Shown: positions 33,908 to 42,395 of the stretch, piece by piece | Position numbering within the stretch: the first letter of the stretch is position 1 | Layout: each line of letters begins with the position of its first letter | Assembly (NCBI GenBank): GCA_945949175.1 | Contig: CAMFDU010000010.1 | Location: 1 to 42,805, forward strand | Direction: 5' to 3' | DNA from: Gulosibacter massiliensis | GTDB lineage: Bacteria > Actinomycetota > Actinomycetes > Actinomycetales > Microbacteriaceae | Length of the DNA stretch: 42,805 nucleotides | Translations under genes and position numbers: made by a program | Notes under the pieces: generated by a model | Seen by the model: only the letters and a program-made list of their open reading frames with translations | Told to the model about the DNA's origin: nothing | Databases searched by the model: none

Positions 33908-35047
33908 TTAGGCCGTGACGACCCCGCTGGCTTCGACGAATAGGGCTTCGAGTGACAGTAATGGCGTGACATTACGCTCGATACGGCCCCGGGCGACATC
34001 GATCGCGTCGAGAATTCGAACAGCATGAGCCGCATCGTGACGCGTGAGCCACTCAGCGATACCGTCCGAGAACTCGGGGTTGGTCAGAGGTACCTCGCCG
34101 CCGAGTGCCACGACGAGAATGTCGCGATACAACGATTCGAGGTCCGTCAACACTCGGTCAACCCCGTCCCTCAAAGACCTGGTCGCCCTGCGCTTTTGGT
34201 TCTCTTCGAGGTTTTTGACTTGCGGCCGTAGACCGATGGGAACCGCCTCGCCGGAGGCGAGCCCGAGCGAATGCAAAAACTCCGAGCGTTCGGATTCGTC
34301 GCGTGCCTCGGTGTACGCCTTTGCGTCATCGGTGGCCAGTGTGACAATCTCGGCCGCCGCGTTGACGGCCTCTGACACGGCTCGGATTCCAAGTACGAGG
34401 GCGAGGCTTCGAGCTCGACGCTCGCGCGCTTCAGGGGTCGTCGCAAGACGACGTGCCATGCCGATGTGGCTCTGAGCGTGGCGGGCCGACTGTTCAGCAA
34501 TGGCGGCGTCCACGCCGTCCCGTGAAACGAGCATCGCCGCGATGTCCGCGATGGGCGGAACTCCCAAGCGCACACTGTGAACGCGTGATCGAATGGTGGG
34601 AATCACGTCCGCTTCGCTCGGCGCACAAAGGATCCAGATTGTTCGTGCGGCAGGTTCCTCAAGAGCCTTGAGAAGTACGTTCGAGGTTCGTTCCGCCATG
34701 CGGTCGGAATCTTCGATAATTATGATTCGCCACGACGAAGCGACGGGCGAACGATATGAGGTCTCGACCAGTTCGCGCACTTCGTCGATGGGAATCAACA
34801 CGCGGTCGGTCGCCAGAACCGTGAGATCGGGGTGAGTGAGCCCGCGCACCTGACGATCAATCATCTCGGCGTCGTCGCCCGCTCCCAACAAATCCGCTGC
34901 AAAAGCCCTGGCGACCAGTGACCGCCCTGAACCAGCGGGGCCGGTAATCAGCCACGACTGGGCAAGCGTTTCGGGGCTCGCAGCGGCGGCACGCATCTGT
35001 GCGATGACGGCATCGTGCCCGACGAGGTCATCCCACAGTGCCGTCAC
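33908..35047 (-). CDS. holB: DNA polymerase III delta' subunit
   Basis: A 379-aa clamp-loader subunit. The AAA+ core shows WLITGPAGSGRSLVARAF, with Arg where the P-loop Lys would be; delta' is a non-ATPase in other bacteria, so this is expected. IIIIEDSDRMAERTSNVLLKALEEPAARTIWIL and IRSRVHSVRL follow. The zinc motif of E. coli delta' is absent. The start is GTG overlapping the tmk stop as GTGA, and tmk overlaps topA as ATGA, so topA-tmk-holB is one coupled operon. Confidence 0.93.
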   Translation of the reverse strand: MTALWDDLVGHDAVIAQMRAAAASPETLAQSWLITGPAGSGRSLVARAFAADLLGAGDDAEMIDRQVRGLTHPDLTVLATDRVLIPIDEVRELVETSYRSPVASSWRIIIIEDSDRMAERTSNVLLKALEEPAARTIWILCAPSEADVIPTIRSRVHSVRLGVPPIADIAAMLVSRDGVDAAIAEQSARHAQSHIGMARRLATTPEARERRARSLALVLGIRAVSEAVNAAAEIVTLATDDAKAYTEARDESERSEFLHSLGLASGEAVPIGLRPQVKNLEENQKRRATRSLRDGVDRVLTDLESLYRDILVVALGGEVPLTNPEFSDGIAEWLTRHDAAHAVRILDAIDVARGRIERNVTPLLSLEALFVEASGVVTA

Positions 35048-35661
35048 GACAATTCGCCCAATCGTGCGATGATCGCATCTCGAATCACGTCCCGATCGAG
35101 CGTCGCATCGACCACGAGAAAGCGTTCGGGTTCGGCGGCGGCCATCGACAGGTAGGCGTCCCGCACTCGAGTGTGGAATTCCAACGCCTCGGCTTCAAGC
35201 CGATCGAACTGCTTGTTAGCCGCATCCAGTCGGTCGCGCCCAATCGCGGGATCGAGGTCGAGCACGACAGTGATATCGGGGACGAGACCCTCGGTTGCCC
35301 ACATGCTCACATAGCGAACTTCGTCTGGATCGAGCACTCGCCCAGCCCCTTGGTAGGCAACCGATGAATCAAGGTAACGATCTTGAATCACGACAGCCCC
35401 GCGTTCGAGTGCTGGACGAACGACCGTCGCGATGTGGTGGGCGCGATCTGCCGCATAGAGCAGGGCTTCGGCGCGCGGTGCGATGTGCCCGCGCGAGTGG
35501 AGGACGATTTCACGCAGTTCGTTACCCAGTTCGGTCCCGCCCGGTTCACGCGTGAAGACAACCTCGCGGCCCAGGGCCGAGAACCAGTCGCCGATGAGCG
35601 TTGACTGAGTACTCTTTCCTGTGCCGTCTCCGCCCTCGAGCGTAATGAACAGTCCGGTCAT
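35044..35661 (-). CDS. tmk: thymidylate kinase
   Basis: A 205-aa kinase phosphorylating dTMP to dTDP. The P-loop is LEGGDGTGKSTQ, the DRX motif appears as VIQDRYLDSSVAYQGAGR, and FTREPGGTELG is the substrate loop. It lies between topA (ATGA overlap) and holB (GTGA overlap). Gene order tmk-holB is standard for bacteria and ties dTTP supply to replication. Confidence 0.97.
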   Translation of the reverse strand: MTGLFITLEGGDGTGKSTQSTLIGDWFSALGREVVFTREPGGTELGNELREIVLHSRGHIAPRAEALLYAADRAHHIATVVRPALERGAVVIQDRYLDSSVAYQGAGRVLDPDEVRYVSMWATEGLVPDITVVLDLDPAIGRDRLDAANKQFDRLEAEALEFHTRVRDAYLSMAAAEPERFLVVDATLDRDVIRDAIIARLGELS

Positions 35662-38327
35662 TTCTTGGCTCGGGTCACTCGGCGAATGGGAGTCTTTTTC
35701 GGAGCGGGTCCTTTTGCCCGACGCTCTGCGATGAGTTCAACCGCGCGTTCGTGCGAGACCTCTTCCGGAACCTCCCCCGCAGGGATGGTGGCGTTGGTCT
35801 CGCCGTCCGTCACGTACGGACCGAACTTGCCACTCTTGACCTTGATTGGCTTGCCACTGACGGGGTCCGGTTCGAGTTCTTTGATGCTCGACGCCGACCG
35901 CGAACCGTATTTGGGCTGCGCAAACAGTTCGAGGGCTTGCTCGAGGGTCACCTCAAAGATGGCCTGTTCATTCTCGAGCGAACGCGAGTCGGTTCCTTTT
36001 TTTAGGTAAGGGCCGTAAGGCCCATTCTGGGCGGTGATGGTTTTCTCGGTTTCCGGATCGATCCCGACGACGCGGGGAAGTTCGAACAACCGAATGCAGG
36101 TTTCGAGGTCGACGGTCGTCGGATCCATCGTGGAAAACAACGACGCGGTCCGCGGCTTCGGGTCTTTGCCCTTGATCTTTCGGGGCGTGTATTCGGGAAG
36201 CGTATAGGTGGGTTCGTCGCCTTCGATGATGTCGGGGTCAATCGGGCTCTCTTGGATGTAGGCCCCGAAACGTCCCACTCGAGCGGTGATCATGCTGGTG
36301 CCATCCGCGCTGATGCCGATTGCACGGGAACCTGGCTCTGGGGCGTCACGCAGTTCGCGCGCTTTCTCGAGAGTGAGTTCGTCCGGCGCCAAACCATCCG
36401 GCACCGACACGTTGCGCTTCTCGTCCTCCCCCGTCTGAATCTCGAGGTAGGGACCGTACTTCCCGCTGCGAAGAACAATTCCGTCGCCCAACGGGAACGA
36501 ATTCGATTCTCGGGCGTCAATTGTCGCTTTCCAGTCGACACAGGTGTTGACAAGTCCGGCGTGCTCGCCCGAACCGTAGTACCAGCGTTGGAGATAGTCG
36601 GTGCCCGTGAGTTCACCGACGGAAATTCGGTCGAGATCGTTTTCGAGTTCCGCCGTAAAGTCGTATTCGACGAAGTCGGTGTAGAACTTTTCCAACAGCG
36701 TAATAACGGCGAACGCCGTCCAGCCCGGCACAAGCGCCGAACCGCGTTTGGTGACATACCCGCGCTCGAACAGCACCCCGATGATGTTGGCATAGGTCGA
36801 CGGGCGGCCAATCCCTCGTTCTTCAAGGGCTTTCACGAGGCTTGCCTCGGTGAATCGCGGTGGCGGTAAAGTTTCGTGTCCCTTGGGCGTCACCTCGGGC
36901 ACGGTGAGAACGTCACCGACGGTGAGGTTCGGGATTTTCAATTCGTCGTCAGCGTCGTCGTCGTTGCGATCGACATCCTGGCCTTCCTCGTAGGCGGCGA
37001 GGAATCCGCGAATCGTGATGGTCGTGCCCGCGGCAGACATCGTCGCGGTCCCCAACGCGCCGACCGGAGCGGACATCGTGACGGACACCGTTTCACCCGT
37101 CGCGTCGACCATCTGCGAGGCGACCGTGCGCTTCCAGATCAGGTCATACAAACGGAATTCGTCAGCGGAAAGTAGGCGCCGCATTTCTTCCGGTGTCTTG
37201 AATGTGTCTCCGGCCGGGCGAATCGCTTCGTGGGCTTCTTGGGCATTCTTTACTTTGGACTGGTAGGTGCGGGGCTGAGCAGGAATCGACGTCTGACCGT
37301 AGAGGGAAACGGCTTGGGCGCGAGCACCCGCTACCGCCTGGGCGGAAAGGGACACAGAGTCGGTTCGCATGTAGGTGATGTGTCCGTTTTGGTAAAGGCT
37401 TTGGGCAATTCGCATCGCGTCCCGAGACCCGAGCCGCAACTTTCGTCCCGCCTCTTGTTGAAGCGTCGACGTGGTGAAGGGCGCGGCTGGGCGACGTGTG
37501 TAGGGCTTGGATTCGATGTTCGTCACGGTGGGGGCTGAGACCTCAAGTGCCTGTGCCAACTGCCGCGCCGTCGCCTCGTCGAGGACCGTTGCGCCACTGG
37601 TTAATCTGCCGTTGTCGTCAAAGTCACGGCCCGAGGCGAGTTTGGCATCGTTCAGTTTGGTGGCTTTGGTGCCGAACGATTCACCCTTTTTGGTCATGAC
37701 CGTCGCCAACACGTCCCAATACGATGCGGCGGTGAACGCACGGCGTTCCCGTTCACGCTCGACAATCATGCGAAGGGCAGGTGACTGCACGCGACCAGCG
37801 CTCAATCCTCGGCCGATTTTGCTCCAGAGCACCGGCGACAATTGATAGCCGAAGAGTCGATCGAGAATGCGACGTGTTTCCTGCGCGTCGACGAGCGGCA
37901 TGTCGATTTCGCGCGGGTTTTCGACGGCGGCGGCGATGGCATCCTTGGTGATTTCGTGAAACACCATTCGTTTGACCGGGACCTTGGGTTTGAGAATCTC
38001 TAGAAGGTGCCACGCAATCGACTCGCCTTCGCGGTCTTCATCAGTTGCGAGAAGCAATTGGTCTGCGTTCTTCAGCGCTTTCTTCAAATCAGTGATGGTC
38101 GCCTTCGCGCGCGGTGTGTCTATATATAAAGGTGCGAATCCGTTCGCGATGTCCACACCAAACTGGCCATGTGTCACCTTCAGTTCAGCGGGGACCTCTT
38201 TCGGCTGAACCAAGTCACGCACGTGACCGACCGACGCCAACACCTCGTAGCCATCACCCAGATATTTGGCGATGGTTTTTGCCTTCGCGGGTGATTCCAC
38301 GATGACGAGCGTGTGCTTATCAGCCAC
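35658..38327 (-). CDS. topA: DNA topoisomerase I
   Basis: An 889-aa type IA topoisomerase relaxing negative supercoils. The Toprim domain starts LVIVESPAKAKTIAKYLG (E11), with the metal site D96/D98 in TDEDREGE; the catalytic Tyr is Y319 in HITYMRTDS. Zinc-finger domains are missing. Instead the C-terminus has repeated GKYGPYLE, NGPYGPYLKKG and SGKFGPYVTDG units and a Lys/Arg-rich tail (APKKTPIRRVTRAKK), the actinobacterial layout. The start is GTG after AAGGAG. A TTGACA/TATTCG promoter lies about 80-100 nt upstream. Confidence 0.97.
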   Translation of the reverse strand: MADKHTLVIVESPAKAKTIAKYLGDGYEVLASVGHVRDLVQPKEVPAELKVTHGQFGVDIANGFAPLYIDTPRAKATITDLKKALKNADQLLLATDEDREGESIAWHLLEILKPKVPVKRMVFHEITKDAIAAAVENPREIDMPLVDAQETRRILDRLFGYQLSPVLWSKIGRGLSAGRVQSPALRMIVERERERRAFTAASYWDVLATVMTKKGESFGTKATKLNDAKLASGRDFDDNGRLTSGATVLDEATARQLAQALEVSAPTVTNIESKPYTRRPAAPFTTSTLQQEAGRKLRLGSRDAMRIAQSLYQNGHITYMRTDSVSLSAQAVAGARAQAVSLYGQTSIPAQPRTYQSKVKNAQEAHEAIRPAGDTFKTPEEMRRLLSADEFRLYDLIWKRTVASQMVDATGETVSVTMSAPVGALGTATMSAAGTTITIRGFLAAYEEGQDVDRNDDDADDELKIPNLTVGDVLTVPEVTPKGHETLPPPRFTEASLVKALEERGIGRPSTYANIIGVLFERGYVTKRGSALVPGWTAFAVITLLEKFYTDFVEYDFTAELENDLDRISVGELTGTDYLQRWYYGSGEHAGLVNTCVDWKATIDARESNSFPLGDGIVLRSGKYGPYLEIQTGEDEKRNVSVPDGLAPDELTLEKARELRDAPEPGSRAIGISADGTSMITARVGRFGAYIQESPIDPDIIEGDEPTYTLPEYTPRKIKGKDPKPRTASLFSTMDPTTVDLETCIRLFELPRVVGIDPETEKTITAQNGPYGPYLKKGTDSRSLENEQAIFEVTLEQALELFAQPKYGSRSASSIKELEPDPVSGKPIKVKSGKFGPYVTDGETNATIPAGEVPEEVSHERAVELIAERRAKGPAPKKTPIRRVTRAKK

Positions 38328-38405
38328 AGTTCTCCTTTTTCTGCACTACGGCGAGAGTACCCCGAGCCTCTGAGATACGACTCACGCCGAAGCGCAACAT
38401 GTTTG

Positions 38406-38433
38406 CGAATAGTGACTATACACAGCCTGTCAA
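38406..38433 (-). promoter_or_regulatory. probable topA promoter
   Basis: On the minus strand TTGACA (38433-38428), a 16-nt spacer and TATTCG (38411-38406). TATAGT within the spacer is an alternative -10 at poor spacing. It lies in the 156-nt gap before topA and would give a leader of about 70 nt. Confidence 0.5.
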
Positions 38434-38483
38434 TGCCCAACGCGACGAAAGGTTTCCCGTGGCGTGGCGAAAACCGACCGTTG

Positions 38484-38786
38484 CTATCGGTCCGGCCCCG
38501 CGACCGCTGTTGCCGTAACGCCGTCAACTGTTATCCGAACCGTCGCGACGCCATCCGTAACGCCGCAGGATTGTTGTGCTCGGAGGGCGGGCTCACACGG
38601 CGTCGGGTCTCCGGCGAGTGCACGAGTTGCCACGGCCGATGCAGCGAGTTCCGCGGCCCGAATCGCGTCGGTAACCCGCAGAATCACTGCCGCGCCTCCT
38701 AGCCCGCCTAACCCCAACAACACGATCGCACCGAACAACACAAGCGACGTCACGCTGCCCGAACCGCGATCTATCGCGGTGCGCAC
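38484..38786 (-). CDS. Rv3654c-like Tad-pilus-associated protein
   Basis: A 100-aa protein starting RTAIDRGSGSVTSLVLFGAIVLLGLGGLGGAAVILR, where GSVTSL before a hydrophobic stretch resembles a prepilin cleavage context. The remainder (AIRAAELAASAVATRAL, CEPALRAQQSC) matches short TadE/TadG-neighbourhood proteins of actinobacteria. The two Cys (C64 and C74 by my count) may form a disulfide outside. Likely a minor pilin-like component; the role is inferred from position. It overlaps the TadE-like gene by 16 nt. Confidence 0.72.
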   Translation of the reverse strand: MRTAIDRGSGSVTSLVLFGAIVLLGLGGLGGAAVILRVTDAIRAAELAASAVATRALAGDPTPCEPALRAQQSCGVTDGVATVRITVDGVTATAVAGPDR

Positions 38787-39103
38787 TGCGTCACCGTCAC
38801 CGGCGCCATCAGGGGGAGCGGCGGCGGAAACTGGGCGTCAACACAAACCTCCAGCGGTTCGGTGCGAACCGACCAGTCTGCAACGGGCAGGCCCTTTTCT
38901 GACGCCGCCAGGCTCGATGCCTCTGATTCGCCCCGAATTATTGCCCGAGCCGTCTCGGCTGCCACGGATGTTGCCGAAATGGCATCCATTGACCATCGAA
39001 GTGCGCCGATGACAAGTCCGACGACGAGGATCAGAGCGGGGATTGCAATGGCGATTTCTGTCGTAACGAGCCCGCGCTCGTCACGTGACGATCGACAGAG
39101 CAC
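38771..39103 (-). CDS. TadE-like minor pseudopilin
   Basis: A 110-aa protein with RDERGLVTTEIAIAIPALILVVGLV: the TadE prepilin pattern of a Gly followed by a hydrophobic helix with Glu at position 5 after it (TTE). The extracytoplasmic part has two Cys (EVCVDAQ and TQCAPR). It should be processed by a prepilin peptidase and assist Tad/Flp pilus assembly. It overlaps both neighbours (16 and 23 nt), so the three small genes are translationally linked. Confidence 0.75.
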   Translation of the reverse strand: MLCRSSRDERGLVTTEIAIAIPALILVVGLVIGALRWSMDAISATSVAAETARAIIRGESEASSLAASEKGLPVADWSVRTEPLEVCVDAQFPPPLPLMAPVTVTQCAPR

Positions 39104-39266
39104 CGCTGATGAGGTCGGTCAAAAGGTTCTGCACGGGATTGCTCTTGAGGACAACCGCGAGCAACCCGGCAAAGCCCGCGGCCGCAACGGTCGCAATGGC
39201 GTATTCGGCGGTGGCGGCACCGCGTTCAGAGACATCGGTTGTAGGCAAAGTGAGTGAATTGGTCAT
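39081..39266 (-). CDS. DUF4244 (Flp pilin-like) protein
   Basis: A 61-aa protein, SERGAATAEYAIATVAAAGFAGLLAVVL being its core: Gly-Ala-Ala-Thr-Ala-Glu-Tyr is the Flp prepilin cleavage context with the invariant Glu-Tyr. DUF4244 is the actinobacterial Flp-type pilin next to tadB/tadC. Only 61 residues with one helix, so it is probably the major pilin subunit. GAAGG lies very near the ATG. A partial tadC-like gene lies 3 kb away at the window end, with two unrelated genes between. Confidence 0.8.
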   Translation of the reverse strand: MTNSLTLPTTDVSERGAATAEYAIATVAAAGFAGLLAVVLKSNPVQNLLTDLISGALSIVT

Positions 39267-39330
39267 ACCTTCAGGATGACCGACTCGGACATTCCTGGGG
39301 TATTCCCAGCTAGAAGTGTTGATCGTTCAG

Positions 39331-39352
39331 AAAAATCATGCGTTGTGCATGA
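39331..39352 (-). terminator. intrinsic terminator of acdS
   Basis: On the minus strand TCATGC and GCATGA pair around a 5-nt loop (39352-39347 with 39341-39336), followed by TTTTT (39335-39331). It begins 4 nt after the acdS stop. The stem is short but well placed. Confidence 0.65.
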
Positions 39353-39356
39353 ATGC

Positions 39357-40379
39357 TCAACGGTCGAACGCGGTGGTGTACCCGTTGATCGCAGGCTGGC
39401 CGCCCAAGTGCGCATACAGAACGCTGCTCCCCTCGGGGAAGTACCCTTCACGAACGAGGTCTATCATTCCAGCCATCGATTTGCCTTCGTAAACCGGATC
39501 GGTGATCATTCCGTCCATTCGAGCGGCAAGTTCGATCGCCTCAATTGTCCTAGGGCCCGCGATGCCATAAATTCCGTCGTGCCAGCGGTCAAGCAAGACA
39601 ATCTCGTCATCGCGAATTTCACGTCCGAGTTCTATTCCCGTGGCGGTGCGACGCGCGATGCGCGCAATCTGTTCCCACGTCTTTTCCACCGTTGCCGACG
39701 CATCGATTCCAAGAACCGATTGGGCACGATCGGAGTGGGCGAATCCGGCAATCATTCCACCTTGCGTAGATCCTGTGACCGAACAGACGATGATGTTGTC
39801 AAAAGTGACGCCGAGTTCTTTTTCCTGATCTTCAACCTCGAAAGCCCAACCGGCGAAGCCGTGTCCACCGAGTTCGTGGTCGGATGCGCCAGCGGGGATT
39901 GCATATGGCTTCCCGCCGCGTGCCTCGACCGATTCGATTGCATCTTCCCACGACTTGCGGAACCCGATGTCGAACCCGGCTGGGTCTAGTCGCACGTCGG
40001 CACCGAGGATTCGGCTTAACAAAATGTTCCCGGTCTTTTCGTAGTTGGTCTCGTCCCAGTCAACCCAGTGTTCTTGGACGAGAACCGCTCGAAGTCCCAT
40101 TTTCGCCGCGACCGCAGCCACCTGCCGAGTGTGATTCGACTGGACGCCCCCAATGGACACGAGTGTGTCGCAGCCCTGATTGATTGCGTCCGCAACGAGG
40201 TATTCCAACTTGCGGGTCTTGTTGCCACCGAAAGCTAAACCAGAGTTGACGTCCTCTCGCTTCGCCCACAACTCGACCTTGCCGCCGAGATGTGCCGTCA
40301 GGCGATCGAGGCGGTGAACCGGTGAAGCACCAAACCGCAGATTGACGCGAGGAGTATTCTCGAGGGCAACACGTGTCAT
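39357..40379 (-). CDS. acdS: 1-aminocyclopropane-1-carboxylate (ACC) deaminase
   Basis: A 340-aa PLP enzyme splitting ACC to 2-oxobutyrate and ammonia. The sequence follows Pseudomonas AcdS closely: [20 protein letters not shown], then [11 protein letters not shown] with Schiff-base K54, [15 protein letters not shown], and [12 protein letters not shown]. Residues separating it from D-cysteine desulfhydrase are conserved as Y297-E298 (DPVYEGKS) and L325 (YAHLGGQ), the counterparts of Y294, E295 and L322. It would give a plant- or alga-associated bacterium access to the ethylene precursor. TAGGAT lies 6 nt before the ATG; a terminator follows. It is divergent from acs. Confidence 0.92.
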   Translation of the reverse strand: MTRVALENTPRVNLRFGASPVHRLDRLTAHLGGKVELWAKREDVNSGLAFGGNKTRKLEYLVADAINQGCDTLVSIGGVQSNHTRQVAAVAAKMGLRAVLVQEHWVDWDETNYEKTGNILLSRILGADVRLDPAGFDIGFRKSWEDAIESVEARGGKPYAIPAGASDHELGGHGFAGWAFEVEDQEKELGVTFDNIIVCSVTGSTQGGMIAGFAHSDRAQSVLGIDASATVEKTWEQIARIARRTATGIELGREIRDDEIVLLDRWHDGIYGIAGPRTIEAIELAARMDGMITDPVYEGKSMAGMIDLVREGYFPEGSSVLYAHLGGQPAINGYTTAFDR

Positions 40380-40385
40380 GGGATA

Positions 40386-40391
40386 ATCCTA
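40386..40391 (-). promoter_or_regulatory. -10 element of acdS (leaderless)
   Basis: TAGGAT on the minus strand, 6 nt and ATG at 40379. Confidence 0.45.
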
Positions 40392-40448
40392 ATCAGTGAC
40401 GTAGAGCCCACGCTGGTCCTCTACTCGGATAGTAAGGCGAGGACACCG

Positions 40449-42395
40449 ATGTCCAACACAACGATTGACAGTCTGTTGAACGAGGACCGCCGGTTTCCGC
40501 CGTCGGCATCTTTTGTCGCTAACGCCGTTGCTCGACCCGAGATCTACAAGGCTGCAGCCGACGATCGTCTCGGTTTCTGGGCTGACCAAGCCCGCGCACT
40601 GCACTGGCACAAACCCTTTACGCAAACCCTGGACTGGTCTGATGCGCCGTTTGCGAAGTGGTTTGATGATGGCGAGATAAACGTCGCTTACAACTGTCTC
40701 GATCGTCACATCGAGGCGGGGCTTGGTGACCGTGTTGCCATCCAGTTCGAAGGAGAGCCCGGCGACTCACGCACCATCACCTACCGTGAATTGACGGACG
40801 AAGTTCGAAAGGCGGCAAATCTGCTCGCCAGCCTCGGAGTGGGGCGCGGCGACCGAGTGGCCATCTATATGCCACTCGTCCCCGAGGCCGTTGTCGCGAT
40901 GCTCGCCTGCGCGCGCGTTGGCGCGATTCACTCGGTAGTTTTCGGAGGCTTTGCCGCCGAAAGCCTTCGTGCCCGAATTGACGACGCAGAGGCCAAACTC
41001 GTCATCACCGCCGACGGCGGATACCGCAAGGGCGCAGTGTTCAACCTCAAGGACGCGGTCGATGAGGCCGTAGCGCAGACTCCGACGGTCGAGAAGGTGC
41101 TCGTTGTCAAACGTGCCGGAAATGACGTTGCCTGGGTTGAAGGACGAGACATGTGGTGGCACGACGAAATTGCCCCCATGACTGATGACCACATCGCGCA
41201 GGGGTTCCCCGCCGAAAATCCGCTGTTCATTCTGTACACATCCGGAACGACCGGAAAACCAAAGGGAATCCTCCACTCCTCGGGCGGCTACCTCACTCAA
41301 GCAACGTTCACACACAAAAACGTCTTCGACCTTCACCCGGAATCTGACGTGTACTGGTGCACTGCCGATATCGGCTGGATCACCGGTCACACCTACGTCG
41401 TCTATGGCCCACTCGCTAACGGCGCTACTCAAGTCATCTATGAGGGGACGCCCGATTTCCCGGCTCCCGGTCGTTGGTGGGACATCATCGAAAAGTACAA
41501 GGTGTCGATCTTCTACACCGCCCCGACCGCGATTCGATCGTTCATGAAAGCGGGTCGCGAGATTCCACAAGCACGCGACCTGTCGTCGCTGCGGGTTCTC
41601 GGATCGGTTGGTGAACCAATCAACCCGGAAGCGTGGATGTGGTACCGCGAGGTAATCGGCGGCAACAACTGTCCCATCGTCGACACGTGGTGGCAGACCG
41701 AAACCGGTGCCATCATGGTGTCTGCTCTACCTGGCATTACGACGACAAAACCAGGTAGTGCGCAGGTTCCGATTCCGGGAATCACCGTCGGCGTTCTCGA
41801 CGACAACGGTGTTCCGGTTGGGCCTTCGGCCGGCGGGCTACTCGTCATCACCGAACCGTGGCCGTCAATGCTTCGCGGAATCTGGAAAGACCCCGAGCGA
41901 TACACCGAGACCTACTGGTCGACGTTTGACGACATTTACTTTGCTGGTGACGGAGCCCACTTGGACGCCGACAAAGACCTCTGGCTACTCGGTCGGGTCG
42001 ATGACGTAATGAACGTGTCTGGGCACCGTCTGTCAACGATGGAAATTGAATCGGCACTCGTCTCGAATCAGGCCGTTGCCGAATCGGCCGTGGTCGGGGC
42101 TACAGACGAGGTGACCGGGCAGGCCGTTGTCGCCTTCGTCGTCCTCAAGAAACGTGCTGCGGGAGTCGCGAAACCTGAGGACGACATCGCCGCACTGAAA
42201 GCGCACGTGGTCAAAGAAATCGGCGCTATCGCCCGACCCCGCGACATTTATTTGGTCGAAGACCTTCCCAAGACACGCTCTGGCAAGATCATGCGCCGTC
42301 TGTTGCGAGACATCGCCGAGGGACGCGAGGTTGGCGACACAACGACGCTTCTTGATACGAGCGTTGTTCGCATCATCGATGGTCAGGTCAATTAG
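40449..42395 (+). CDS. acsA: acetyl-CoA synthetase
   Basis: A 648-aa AMP-forming ligase making acetyl-CoA from acetate, ATP and CoA. The AMP-binding loop is LYTSGTTGKPKGIL, then WCTADIGWITGHTYVVYGPL, VDTWWQTETGAIM and the C-domain LLGRVDDVMNVSGHRLSTMEIESAL. K613 in PKTRSGKIMRRLL is the catalytic Lys that is often acetylated to switch the enzyme off. The N-terminus (FPPSASFVANAV) is standard. The start has GAGG 8 nt upstream. It is convergent with the TadC-like gene (stops overlap). Confidence 0.96.
   Translation: MSNTTIDSLLNEDRRFPPSASFVANAVARPEIYKAAADDRLGFWADQARALHWHKPFTQTLDWSDAPFAKWFDDGEINVAYNCLDRHIEAGLGDRVAIQFEGEPGDSRTITYRELTDEVRKAANLLASLGVGRGDRVAIYMPLVPEAVVAMLACARVGAIHSVVFGGFAAESLRARIDDAEAKLVITADGGYRKGAVFNLKDAVDEAVAQTPTVEKVLVVKRAGNDVAWVEGRDMWWHDEIAPMTDDHIAQGFPAENPLFILYTSGTTGKPKGILHSSGGYLTQATFTHKNVFDLHPESDVYWCTADIGWITGHTYVVYGPLANGATQVIYEGTPDFPAPGRWWDIIEKYKVSIFYTAPTAIRSFMKAGREIPQARDLSSLRVLGSVGEPINPEAWMWYREVIGGNNCPIVDTWWQTETGAIMVSALPGITTTKPGSAQVPIPGITVGVLDDNGVPVGPSAGGLLVITEPWPSMLRGIWKDPERYTETYWSTFDDIYFAGDGAHLDADKDLWLLGRVDDVMNVSGHRLSTMEIESALVSNQAVAESAVVGATDEVTGQAVVAFVVLKKRAAGVAKPEDDIAALKAHVVKEIGAIARPRDIYLVEDLPKTRSGKIMRRLLRDIAEGREVGDTTTLLDTSVVRIIDGQVN

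Noticed and set aside
33908-35047. holB P-loop with Arg instead of Lys as a decayed gene
   Set aside because: The delta' subunit does not need ATP hydrolysis in other bacteria, so a degenerate P-loop is normal.
39294-39309. Short inverted repeat CTGGG...CCCAG as a terminator or operator
   Set aside because: The stem is only 5 bp with no T-run on either strand.
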